From: Alistipes sp. CAG:831
GTDB taxonomy: Bacteria; Bacteroidota; Bacteroidia; Bacteroidales; UBA932
Direction: 5' to 3'
DNA length: 15,427 nt
Assembly: GCA_000432775.1 (NCBI GenBank)
Contig: HF990321.1
Coordinates: 1 to 15,427, forward strand
Below are positions 6,519 through 13,629 of the stretch, one piece after another (position 1 is the first letter of the stretch; every line of letters starts with the position of its first letter). Both the position numbers and the translations under genes were made by a program. Below the pieces are notes generated by a model. It was not told where the DNA came from, did no database searches, and saw only the letters and a list, made by a program, of their open reading frames with translations.

Positions 6519-8492
6519 TCATCTACCGAAATACACTAAAAGCACGGATATATCTGCAGGAGAAACACCTGGAATGCGTGAGGCCTCAGCAATGGTTGAA
6601 GGCTGGTGCTTTGACAACTTGATTCTAGATTCCATAGAAAGAGACCCGATACGGGAATAATCGAAATCACGCGGTATCTTTAGACTCTCTAATTTTTTGA
6701 TCTTTTTTGACTGCTCTGCTTCGCGCTGAATATATCCGGAATACTTGATGAGGATTTCGGTAGAGGAAACTACCGACGGAAAGAGAGTAGCAGAATCAGG
6801 CAAGGAAATCTTTACAGACTCAGGTACGTTCTGAGAAGGTAGAAATTCACGCCACGACAATACAGCCTGCGATCTTTGCTTTAAGTCAGAAATTGTTCCA
6901 CGTGGAACAAAGGGTAATAGATCAGACAGGGCAACTTGTGGCCTCGTTACGAGAGAGGAAATAGATTTAGGAGAAGAGATGGGAGAAGTACTTTTGCTTT
7001 CAAGTACGCAGTTTACTTCAGCTACAGAAGGTTTTGTCTGCGAAGAAATTAAGGAAAAATCTGAAACTAACGCTTTCTTCTTTTTAAGCAAACTCATACG
7101 GTAGGCTGACGCAAGTCCTAATTCATAGGAAAGCGGAGTGAGCCTCTCATCGGCATTGTCCTGTCTAAGGAGGATACGATACTCGGCGCGAGAAGTGAAC
7201 ATCCTGTAGGGTTCATCAACCCCCTTGGTGACCAAATCATCGATAAGGACTCCTATGTAGGAAGAGTCACGAAGTAGGAGAAACTCATCCTTACTCCGAA
7301 GACGTAGCACGGAATTGATACCTGCGACTATTCCCTGCGCTGCTGCCTCTTCATATCCTGTCGTACCGTTGACCTGCCCTGCCAGATACAGATTAGGTAC
7401 AACCTTTGAACGGAGCGTATGATCCAGCTGAGTAGGATCGAAAAAGTCATACTCTATCGCATATGCAGGGCGAAGCAGATGAACATTGTTGAACCCCTCG
7501 ACGTGAGTCAAAGCCTCAAGCTGTATCTCAAACGGCAATGAAGATGAGAAGCCCTGAAGGTAGTACTCTGTCGAGCTCCTGCCTTCAGGCTCAAGGAAAA
7601 TCTGATGTGAATCCTTATCCGAAAAAGTACGAAGCTTATCCTCAATGCTGGGGCAATATCGAGGTCCTATTCCTGATATCTTTCCAGAGAAAAGAGGAGA
7701 CTTGTCAAAGCCTGAGCGGAGTATGTCGTGAACTGCTGGATTTGTGTGCGCAATATAACATTGCATCTGAGCGATATCCTCACGCTGCGCAGAAGAGAGA
7801 TATGGAATATAGGAAAACTTATCAGGAGTATCATCGCCAAGCTGTGGTATCATCATGGAAAGATCGACAGTACGGATATCTACTCGTGGAGGGGTTCCGG
7901 TCTTCATCCTCGAAGTACGGATCCCTCGTTCAAATAGCTGAGTAGATATGTAATAGGATGAGGGCTCTGCGACTCTCCCACCCTCAGCCGTCCGATCTCC
8001 TACAAAGATACGACCATTGAGGAAAGTGCCGGCAGTCAGGATATAGAAGCTGGCTGAGAATTTGCCTCCCAGAGAGGTTTCAAGGAAAGCTATTTCTCCC
8101 TGAGGTGAAAAATTAAAGTTGACAACATTATCCTGCCAAAGAAACAGACCAGGCGTATTCTCCAGAACCCACCTCCAATTCTGAGAATAGGAAATACGGT
8201 CGCACTGCGCACGGGGACTCCACATTGCTGGACCCTTGGAACGGTTAAGCATCCGAAACTGGAGCGTACTGGCATCTGTAATTATGGCCGACATACCGCC
8301 CAAAGCATCTATCTCCCTGATTATCTGTCCTTTAGCAATACCACCGATAGAAGGGTTGCAGGACATCTGAGCTATCCTGTTGAGGTCCATGGTGATAAGA
8401 AGAGTTGAAGCACCCATGGTCGCAGAGGCAAAGGCAGCTTCGCATCCTGCATGACCGGCACCTATAACTATTATATCATAGTGATTTCTCAT
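6519..8492 (-). CDS. mnmG: tRNA uridine-5-carboxymethylaminomethyl modification enzyme MnmG (GidA)
   Basis: With MnmE, MnmG installs the carboxymethylaminomethyl group at uridine 34 of certain tRNAs, using FAD. The Rossmann FAD motif is VIGAGHAGCEAA (9-20). Further signatures are SCNPSIGGIAKGQI (44-57), FRMLNRSKGPAMWSPRAQCDR (79-99), RMKTGTPPRVD, GPRYCPSIEDK and YLAGQVNGTTGYEEAAAQG, and the C-terminus has the typical IPGVSPADISVLLVYFGR. At 657 residues it is somewhat longer than the usual 620-640; a serine/lysine-rich stretch at about residues 476-515 accounts for part of this. Codons 528-533 (F-V-P-R-G-T) carry a full parS site. It lies 12 bases after ybeY and is probably co-transcribed. Confidence 0.97.
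   Translation of the reverse strand: MRNHYDIIVIGAGHAGCEAAFASATMGASTLLITMDLNRIAQMSCNPSIGGIAKGQIIREIDALGGMSAIITDASTLQFRMLNRSKGPAMWSPRAQCDRISYSQNWRWVLENTPGLFLWQDNVVNFNFSPQGEIAFLETSLGGKFSASFYILTAGTFLNGRIFVGDRTAEGGRVAEPSSYYISTQLFERGIRTSRMKTGTPPRVDIRTVDLSMMIPQLGDDTPDKFSYIPYLSSAQREDIAQMQCYIAHTNPAVHDILRSGFDKSPLFSGKISGIGPRYCPSIEDKLRTFSDKDSHQIFLEPEGRSSTEYYLQGFSSSLPFEIQLEALTHVEGFNNVHLLRPAYAIEYDFFDPTQLDHTLRSKVVPNLYLAGQVNGTTGYEEAAAQGIVAGINSVLRLRSKDEFLLLRDSSYIGVLIDDLVTKGVDEPYRMFTSRAEYRILLRQDNADERLTPLSYELGLASAYRMSLLKKKKALVSDFSLISSQTKPSVAEVNCVLESKSTSPISSPKSISSLVTRPQVALSDLLPFVPRGTISDLKQRSQAVLSWREFLPSQNVPESVKISLPDSATLFPSVVSSTEILIKYSGYIQREAEQSKKIKKLESLKIPRDFDYSRIGSLSMESRIKLSKHQPSTIAEASRIPGVSPADISVLLVYFGR
6893..6910. 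other. parS site 2 (inside mnmG)
   Basis: TTGTTCCACGTGGAACAA is an 18-bp perfect palindrome containing TGTTCCACGTGGAACA (6894-6909), an exact instance of the bacterial parS consensus TGTTnCACGTGnAACA. It is read through as codons for F-V-P-R-G-T in MnmG. Its centre is 391 bp from that of site 1. Confidence 0.88.
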
Positions 8493-8504
8493 CTTACGGC
8501 AGTA

Positions 8505-9008
8505 CTAGCGATTGGTTGTAAGTGGAGAAGAAGGGATATAGCACTGATCATCTCCGAGACCAAAGTGCTGGAGAAGTCCCAGAGCCTCGTCCTCAGCTTT
8601 ACGCATCTCAACGATGTCAGACTCAGAATGATCGTCATAGCCCAGAAGGTGGAGAATACCATGAGCCATGACACGATAAAGCTCATTGGAGAAAGTCGAG
8701 CCGTACGACTCACTGTTTGCAAGGACCGTATCCAGACTTATGACAATATCAGCAGACAGTCTGTCAGACTGACAATTCACGGCTCCAGGAGATTCATAGT
8801 CCGAAGTATCGAAAGTTATAATGTCAGTATAATAATCATGGCCCAAAAACTGTCTGTTGACATTCAGGACATAGGGGTCCGACGCAAAGAGGTAGTTTAC
8901 TGAGCCGGTTTTGCGATTTTTCCTCAGAATGATTTCATTAATCCAATTTTTAATTGCAATTTTGCGTCGCAAATTGAAGGTAGCATCTATGACTTCAAAT
9001 CTTATCAT
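8505..9008 (-). CDS. ybeY: Endoribonuclease YbeY (rRNA maturation factor)
   Basis: YbeY is a zinc-dependent RNase involved in 16S rRNA 3'-end maturation and ribosome quality control. The metal-binding motif HGILHLLGYDDHSE, with three histidines in H-x3-H-x5-H spacing, is intact. Upstream are LNVNRQFLGHDYYTDIITFD and ADIVISLDT, both family-typical. The 167-residue length is normal; the last dozen residues after LQHFGLG are not conserved in the family as far as I can judge. It is the first gene of a two-gene unit with mnmG, an order often seen in Bacteroidota, and diverges from mdh across a 51-base AT-rich gap. Confidence 0.95.
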   Translation of the reverse strand: MIRFEVIDATFNLRRKIAIKNWINEIILRKNRKTGSVNYLFASDPYVLNVNRQFLGHDYYTDIITFDTSDYESPGAVNCQSDRLSADIVISLDTVLANSESYGSTFSNELYRVMAHGILHLLGYDDHSESDIVEMRKAEDEALGLLQHFGLGDDQCYIPSSPLTTNR

Positions 9009-9037
9009 GCGGTCTGATTTTTGCTTAAAAATTTTTG

Positions 9038-9067
9038 TAAAATTAATAAAATTACAACTATGTCAAA
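9038..9067 (-). promoter_or_regulatory. Weak candidate promoter for ybeY-mnmG
   Basis: On the minus strand TAATTTTA (9045 to 9038) matches seven of eight positions of TAnnTTTG, and TTTG (9067 to 9064, inside the mdh start region) could be the -33 element, but the 18-base spacer is short. No convincing match for mdh was found on the other strand. Confidence 0.3.
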
Positions 9068-10001
9068 AGTTAGTGTTATCGGAGTTGGCAATGTAGGTGC
9101 AACCTGCGCCAACGTACTCGCAAGCTGGAACATCTGCAAAGAAGTCGTACTTCTCGATGTAAGAGAGGGTTTCGCAGAGGGCAAGGCCATCGACATCCAG
9201 CAGTCAGCCAAAATAATGGGTATCAACACCAAGATCACAGGAGTGACCAACAACTACGAGGCCACAGCAGGCTCAGACGTAGTAGTCATCACTTCCGGTA
9301 TGCCCCGTAAGCCGGGCATGTCCAGGGAAGACCTCATCGGCACCAACGCAAAAATCGTCAGCGAAGTTGTTGCCAATGTGGTAAAACACTCACCTGAGGC
9401 ATTCATCGTTATGGTATCAAATCCCATGGACACAATGACTTATCTCACATACAAGACCAGCGGTGTGAAGAAAAACCACCTGATCGGTATGGGCGGAGCA
9501 TTGGACAGCAGCCGTTTCACATACTACCTGAGCCAGGCCCTCAACGTGCCTATGTGCGAGATTGACGGCATGGTAATCGGTGCTCACGGTGATGCAACAA
9601 TGGTTCCCCTCATGAGCAGCGTGCTCTACAAGGGCGGAAAGATCGAGAAGCTCCTCACAGCAGAGCAGCGCGAGAAAGTTATCGCTGACACAATGGTAGG
9701 CGGTGCAACCATCACCAAGCTCATGGGCACATCGGCTTACTATGCTCCCGGCGCCTGCGCAGCCAGCATTGTCCGCGCTATCCTGCACGACGAGAAGAGG
9801 ATTATCCCCTGCAGCGTGCCTCAGAACGGTGAGTACGGCGAAAGCGACATCTGCCTCGGTGTACCTGTAGTTATCGGAAAGGACGGCGTTGAAGGAATAG
9901 TAAAAGTTGAACTCACTGCCGACGAGGAGAAGAGATTCCACGAGGGTGCAGAGAAACAGAGGAACACCAACAAGATACTCCACGAACTCGGACTGATTTA
10001 A
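9060..10001 (+). CDS. mdh: NAD-dependent malate dehydrogenase
   Basis: The enzyme interconverts malate and oxaloacetate with NAD(H); in anaerobic Bacteroidales it feeds the oxaloacetate-malate-fumarate-succinate branch. The 313-residue product shows the Rossmann loop GVGNVG (8-13), Asp33 for NAD preference, the mobile loop MPRKPGMSR (81-89) whose Arg83 marks malate rather than lactate specificity, MVSNPMD (118-124), ALDSSR (147-152) and the catalytic GAHGD histidine (176). It belongs to the LDH-like, homotetrameric MDH type. The frame is open to a TTG at 9021, but the ATG at 9060 begins directly before the conserved beta strand and is the natural start. Confidence 0.96.
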   Translation: MSKVSVIGVGNVGATCANVLASWNICKEVVLLDVREGFAEGKAIDIQQSAKIMGINTKITGVTNNYEATAGSDVVVITSGMPRKPGMSREDLIGTNAKIVSEVVANVVKHSPEAFIVMVSNPMDTMTYLTYKTSGVKKNHLIGMGGALDSSRFTYYLSQALNVPMCEIDGMVIGAHGDATMVPLMSSVLYKGGKIEKLLTAEQREKVIADTMVGGATITKLMGTSAYYAPGACAASIVRAILHDEKRIIPCSVPQNGEYGESDICLGVPVVIGKDGVEGIVKVELTADEEKRFHEGAEKQRNTNKILHELGLI

Positions 10002-10027
10002 AGTTTTTAACAGTTTTTTCAACAATT

Positions 10028-10060
10028 TTTGTGTTAATTCGGAAATTATTCCTACTTTTA
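10028..10060 (+). promoter_or_regulatory. Putative Bacteroidota-type promoter of tonB
   Basis: TTTG (10028-10031) is an exact -33 match; TACTTTTA (10053-10060) matches seven of eight -7 positions, with a 21-base spacer. The predicted start is near 10066, giving an A-rich leader of about 25 bases before the ATG at 10092. Confidence 0.55.
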
Positions 10061-10091
10061 CACTCGGAAAATTAGAAAAAACACAAATAAG

Positions 10092-10787
10092 ATGGAAGTT
10101 AAAAAATCTCCTAAAGCGAACCTCGAGAACAAAAAGATGTTCTACAGAGAGTTAGGTCTAATCCTTGCTCTCGGAATAATACTTTGCGCTTTCGAGTGGA
10201 GCACCAGTGAAAAGACAGAGTCCGTCATCCAGCAGGAGGAAGCGGCACCAGTAGAAGTAGAGCAGGTACCTGTAACAACAGAGGCCCCTCCCCCGCCGCC
10301 TGAGGCACCCAAAGTACCCGTATTGTCCGACATGATTGAGGTCGTAGATGACGATATAGTTGTCGACACAGACCTGTTCATCAGCCTTGAGGACGAAGCA
10401 GACATGGGTGTTGAGATCATGGACTATGTTGCAGAAGTTGAAGAGGAGGTCATCGAGGAAGCACCTATTCCCTATACTCTCGTTGAGGAAAAACCCTCGT
10501 TCAATGGTGGAGACGCCAACGAATTTACCAAATGGGTATTCCAGAACATGGTATATCCTGATGTAGCCCGTGAAAACGGTATATCAGGCCGTGTGACACT
10601 CCAATTCACCATCGAGACTGACGGCTCGCTGACCAATATCAGGGTGCTCAGAGGTGTTGACCCTTCCCTGGACCAGGAAGCAATCAGAGTAGTTTCTATG
10701 TCTCCGAAATGGACACCTGGAAAACAGAGGGATAAGGCTGTACGTGTAACTTACAACTTCCCCATCTACTTCCAGCTTAGGAACTAA
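10092..10787 (+). CDS. tonB: Energy transducer TonB family protein
   Basis: TonB proteins couple the inner-membrane proton motive force (via ExbB/ExbD) to outer-membrane TonB-dependent receptors. This 231-residue protein has a short basic N-terminal cytoplasmic tail, one membrane anchor (about residues 21-35), a short proline-rich stretch with five consecutive prolines (66-70), a very acidic linker (about 85-127) and a C-terminal TonB domain (about 150-230) with GISGRVTLQFTIETDGSL and the closing VTYNFPIYFQL. The MEVKKSPKANLENKK start is characteristic of Bacteroidota TonB. The proline-rich span is short for crossing the periplasm, the acidic linker perhaps adding reach. exbB/exbD are not in the window. 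It is bracketed by its own promoter and terminator. Confidence 0.92.
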   Translation: MEVKKSPKANLENKKMFYRELGLILALGIILCAFEWSTSEKTESVIQQEEAAPVEVEQVPVTTEAPPPPPEAPKVPVLSDMIEVVDDDIVVDTDLFISLEDEADMGVEIMDYVAEVEEEVIEEAPIPYTLVEEKPSFNGGDANEFTKWVFQNMVYPDVARENGISGRVTLQFTIETDGSLTNIRVLRGVDPSLDQEAIRVVSMSPKWTPGKQRDKAVRVTYNFPIYFQLRN

Positions 10788-10808
10788 AACGGTCAAGGTT
10801 TAACTTAG

Positions 10809-10846
10809 ATGAGGCTGCCCCTGAAAAGAGTCAGCCTCATTTTTTT
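10809..10846 (+). terminator. Rho-independent terminator after tonB
   Basis: ATGAGGCTG (10809-10817) pairs perfectly with CAGCCTCAT (10832-10840) around a 14-base loop, followed by six more T (10841-10846). The in-frame ATG inside the left arm is therefore not the likely hflX start. Confidence 0.88.
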
Positions 10847-10853
10847 GAAAAGT

Positions 10854-12068
10854 ATGAAACAGGAAGAAGAAGCATTTGAAAGAATAGTTGTAGTATCGAT
10901 TGTTCCGCAGGGAACCGACGAGAGAAGAATTAAGGAAAATCTCGACGAACTGGAGTTTCTCGCACTTACTGCAGGTGCAAAAAGTGAGAAAAGGTTCACA
11001 CAGAAAATGGAAAGAGCAAACTCCAGAACTTACGTGGGTTCAGGTAAACTCGCAGAAATAAAAAACTACATAGAAGAGCACGAAATCAAGCTGGTCATCT
11101 TTGATGACGAGCTGACTCCCTCACAACTTAGAAACCTGGAAAAGGAACTTGGCTGCAGAATACTGGACAGAACCAATCTCATATTGGACATTTTTGCCCA
11201 GAGGGCAAAGACAGCATACGCTAAAACCCAGGTAGAACTTGCTCAATATCAATATCTACTGCCAAGACTGACAAGGATGTGGACACACCTCGAAAGACAG
11301 AGGGGCGGTATAGGAATGAGAGGCCCGGGTGAAAGCCAGATTGAGACCGACAGAAGAATTATTCTGAATAAAATCAGCCTGTTAAAAGAGCAGCTCAAAA
11401 AAATTGACAGGCAGATGGCTTCACAAAGAGGAAACCGGGGCTCACTTGTAAGGGTCTCGCTGGTCGGATACACCAACGCCGGCAAAAGTACTCTCATGAA
11501 CCTTCTCTCGAAAAGCGATGTTTTCGCAGAGAACAAGCTCTTCGCCACACTTGATACTACTGTAAGAAAGGTAGTTATAGAAAACGTTCCCTTTCTTCTC
11601 TCCGATACTGTAGGATTTATAAGAAAGCTCCCGACAGAGCTTGTAGAATCATTCAAGAGCACTCTGGACGAAGTCAGGGAGGCAGATATCCTGCTGCATG
11701 TTGTAGACATCTCTCACCCGGACTTTGAAGAACAAATCAATGCGGTAAACTCGACGCTAATGGACATAGGCGCGAAAGATAAGCCTATATTTATGGTATT
11801 CAACAAGATAGACGCCTACAACTACAAAGAAAAGTCGGAATATGACTTTGAGGAAGAAAAGCCTGAGAACATCCCACTTGAAAGACTGGAAAAGATGTGG
11901 ATTGCAAAGGAAAACTCAGCCTGCATATTCATTTCGGCCAAAGAAAGGATAAACATAGATAAACTTAGAAAAGACCTTTACAGTATGGTGAAATCCATAC
12001 ACGAAGGCAGATACCCATTCAATAACCTGCTGTACGAAACCTACAGCAACGAAGAAACCAGGTCATAG
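10854..12068 (+). CDS. hflX: GTPase HflX (ribosome-binding, ribosome rescue)
   Basis: HflX is a GTPase that binds the 50S subunit and can split stalled ribosomes under stress. The 404-residue protein has the N-terminal HflX domain with the glycine-rich GIGMRGPGESQIETDRR (152-168), then the G domain: G1 GYTNAGKST (205-213), G3 DTVGFIRKLP (251-260), G4 NKID (317-320) and a G5-like FISAK. I start at ATG 10854 (MKQEEEAF) because the upstream in-frame ATG at 10809 is part of the tonB terminator. I see no promoter of its own, so it may depend on readthrough. About 28 of 29 arginine codons are AGA or AGG, unlike genes on the left of the window. It overlaps the convergent hydrolase by 28 bases. Confidence 0.94.
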   Translation: MKQEEEAFERIVVVSIVPQGTDERRIKENLDELEFLALTAGAKSEKRFTQKMERANSRTYVGSGKLAEIKNYIEEHEIKLVIFDDELTPSQLRNLEKELGCRILDRTNLILDIFAQRAKTAYAKTQVELAQYQYLLPRLTRMWTHLERQRGGIGMRGPGESQIETDRRIILNKISLLKEQLKKIDRQMASQRGNRGSLVRVSLVGYTNAGKSTLMNLLSKSDVFAENKLFATLDTTVRKVVIENVPFLLSDTVGFIRKLPTELVESFKSTLDEVREADILLHVVDISHPDFEEQINAVNSTLMDIGAKDKPIFMVFNKIDAYNYKEKSEYDFEEEKPENIPLERLEKMWIAKENSACIFISAKERINIDKLRKDLYSMVKSIHEGRYPFNNLLYETYSNEETRS

Positions 12069-12829
12069 ACTGCTCCAGGATTCTCAACATGAGAGTTATG
12101 TCCTGTTCCGGGTATTATTTCATGCCTGCAATGCGGCAAATCAGCCTTTATCTGCTCAATACGGGACGGGGGTGCATAGACATCGGCATCCCCATAAATA
12201 AACATGACTGGTACTTCAGTTGAAGAAAGAAGACTTACGTTGTCATCCCTTGACATAAGTCCCCGTACTACTGCAGCTACGCCCTCAGGGTCATGAGTTT
12301 CGCAAATCTCAATAGTTTCTGCAACCTTACTGTCGCAAGCCCTGAGATTGGCCTTGGAATACATATTCGGAATAGCTATCTGCGCAAGCTGGACCAGTTT
12401 TCCATTGAGAATAAAAGATATTTCCTTCTCCCTGTCCTTGACTTTGAGAGGATCATCAGCATAGGGATTGGAATTGACATTGACCAAAGCAGATATTCTG
12501 TCAGGATAATCCCTTAAAAAACGCTGACCGACGTACCCTCCCATGGAATGTCCGACGATGAGCACCTTAGCCACAGAAAGCCTGTCAAGAAGGTCAAGAA
12601 GGACCTTCGCGTCAAACTGCATGGAATTGACATCAGGAGCTGAACCTGAAAGGCCGAGACCAGGAAGGTCAATAGAAATAATATGGGAAGATTCAGGAAA
12701 CAAAGTCCTGAAATCTTCCCATATATATAATGTCTCAAGATATCCGTGGAGGAGTACGACAGCATTGTCACCCGTTCCGGTCTCAGAGACGTGGACCGGG
12801 ATTCCATTACAGGTGACAAAGTACTCCAT
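12041..12829 (-). CDS. Alpha/beta-fold hydrolase
   Basis: This is a 262-residue cytoplasmic-looking hydrolase with no signal peptide. The oxyanion region is VVLLHGYLET (24-33), followed by IDLPGLGLSG (53-62). The nucleophile elbow is VGHSMGG with Ser95, the probable acid is Asp216 in YGDADVYAP, and the histidine is His244 in GTGHNSHVENP, so the triad looks complete. The closest general class is the MhpC/RsbQ-like group; the substrate cannot be named. It follows sdhB by only five bases, so it is probably the last gene of the sdh transcript, although a link to succinate metabolism is inference only. Codons 36-50 hold a long inverted repeat. It converges on hflX. Confidence 0.88.
   Translation of the reverse strand: MEYFVTCNGIPVHVSETGTGDNAVVLLHGYLETLYIWEDFRTLFPESSHIISIDLPGLGLSGSAPDVNSMQFDAKVLLDLLDRLSVAKVLIVGHSMGGYVGQRFLRDYPDRISALVNVNSNPYADDPLKVKDREKEISFILNGKLVQLAQIAIPNMYSKANLRACDSKVAETIEICETHDPEGVAAVVRGLMSRDDNVSLLSSTEVPVMFIYGDADVYAPPSRIEQIKADLPHCRHEIIPGTGHNSHVENPGAVYDLVSSLL
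12681..12724. repeat. 18-bp inverted repeat with 7-base loop inside the hydrolase gene
   Basis: The left arm ATATGGGAAGATTCAGGA (12681-12698) pairs with 12706-12724 at all 18 positions, with one bulged A (12711) in the right arm; the loop is AACAAAG. No T-run follows on either strand. It lies within codons 36-50 of the hydrolase, at a position where family length looks normal. Confidence 0.85.
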
Positions 12830-12834
12830 AACAG

Positions 12835-13614
<780 letters not shown>

Positions 13615-13623
13615 GATAATATC

Positions 13624-13629
13624 CCTCCT
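13624..13629 (-). promoter_or_regulatory. Strong Shine-Dalgarno site of sdhB
   Basis: AGGAGG on the minus strand, nine bases before the sdhB ATG and touching the sdhA stop codon. Genes in this phylum rarely have such a site, and I saw no comparable one elsewhere in the window. Confidence 0.75.

Noticed and set aside
8757..8771. CAGTCTG-T-CAGACTG inverted repeat in ybeY
   Set aside because: Seven-base arms within a coding region; a match of this size is plausible by chance in 15 kb and there is no supporting context.
9021..9059. Longer malate dehydrogenase from a TTG at 9021
   Set aside because: The conserved Rossmann strand begins right after ATG 9060; the extension is AT-rich leader sequence.
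9417..10025. 202-residue minus-strand open frame opposite mdh
   Set aside because: Antisense shadow of a clear mdh gene; Cys/His/Val-rich translation without any known motif.
12584..12607. Tandem GTCAAGAAG x2 with a small 6-bp hairpin in the hydrolase gene
   Set aside because: It encodes a repeated Leu-Leu-Asp in a helix and is short enough to be explained by coding.
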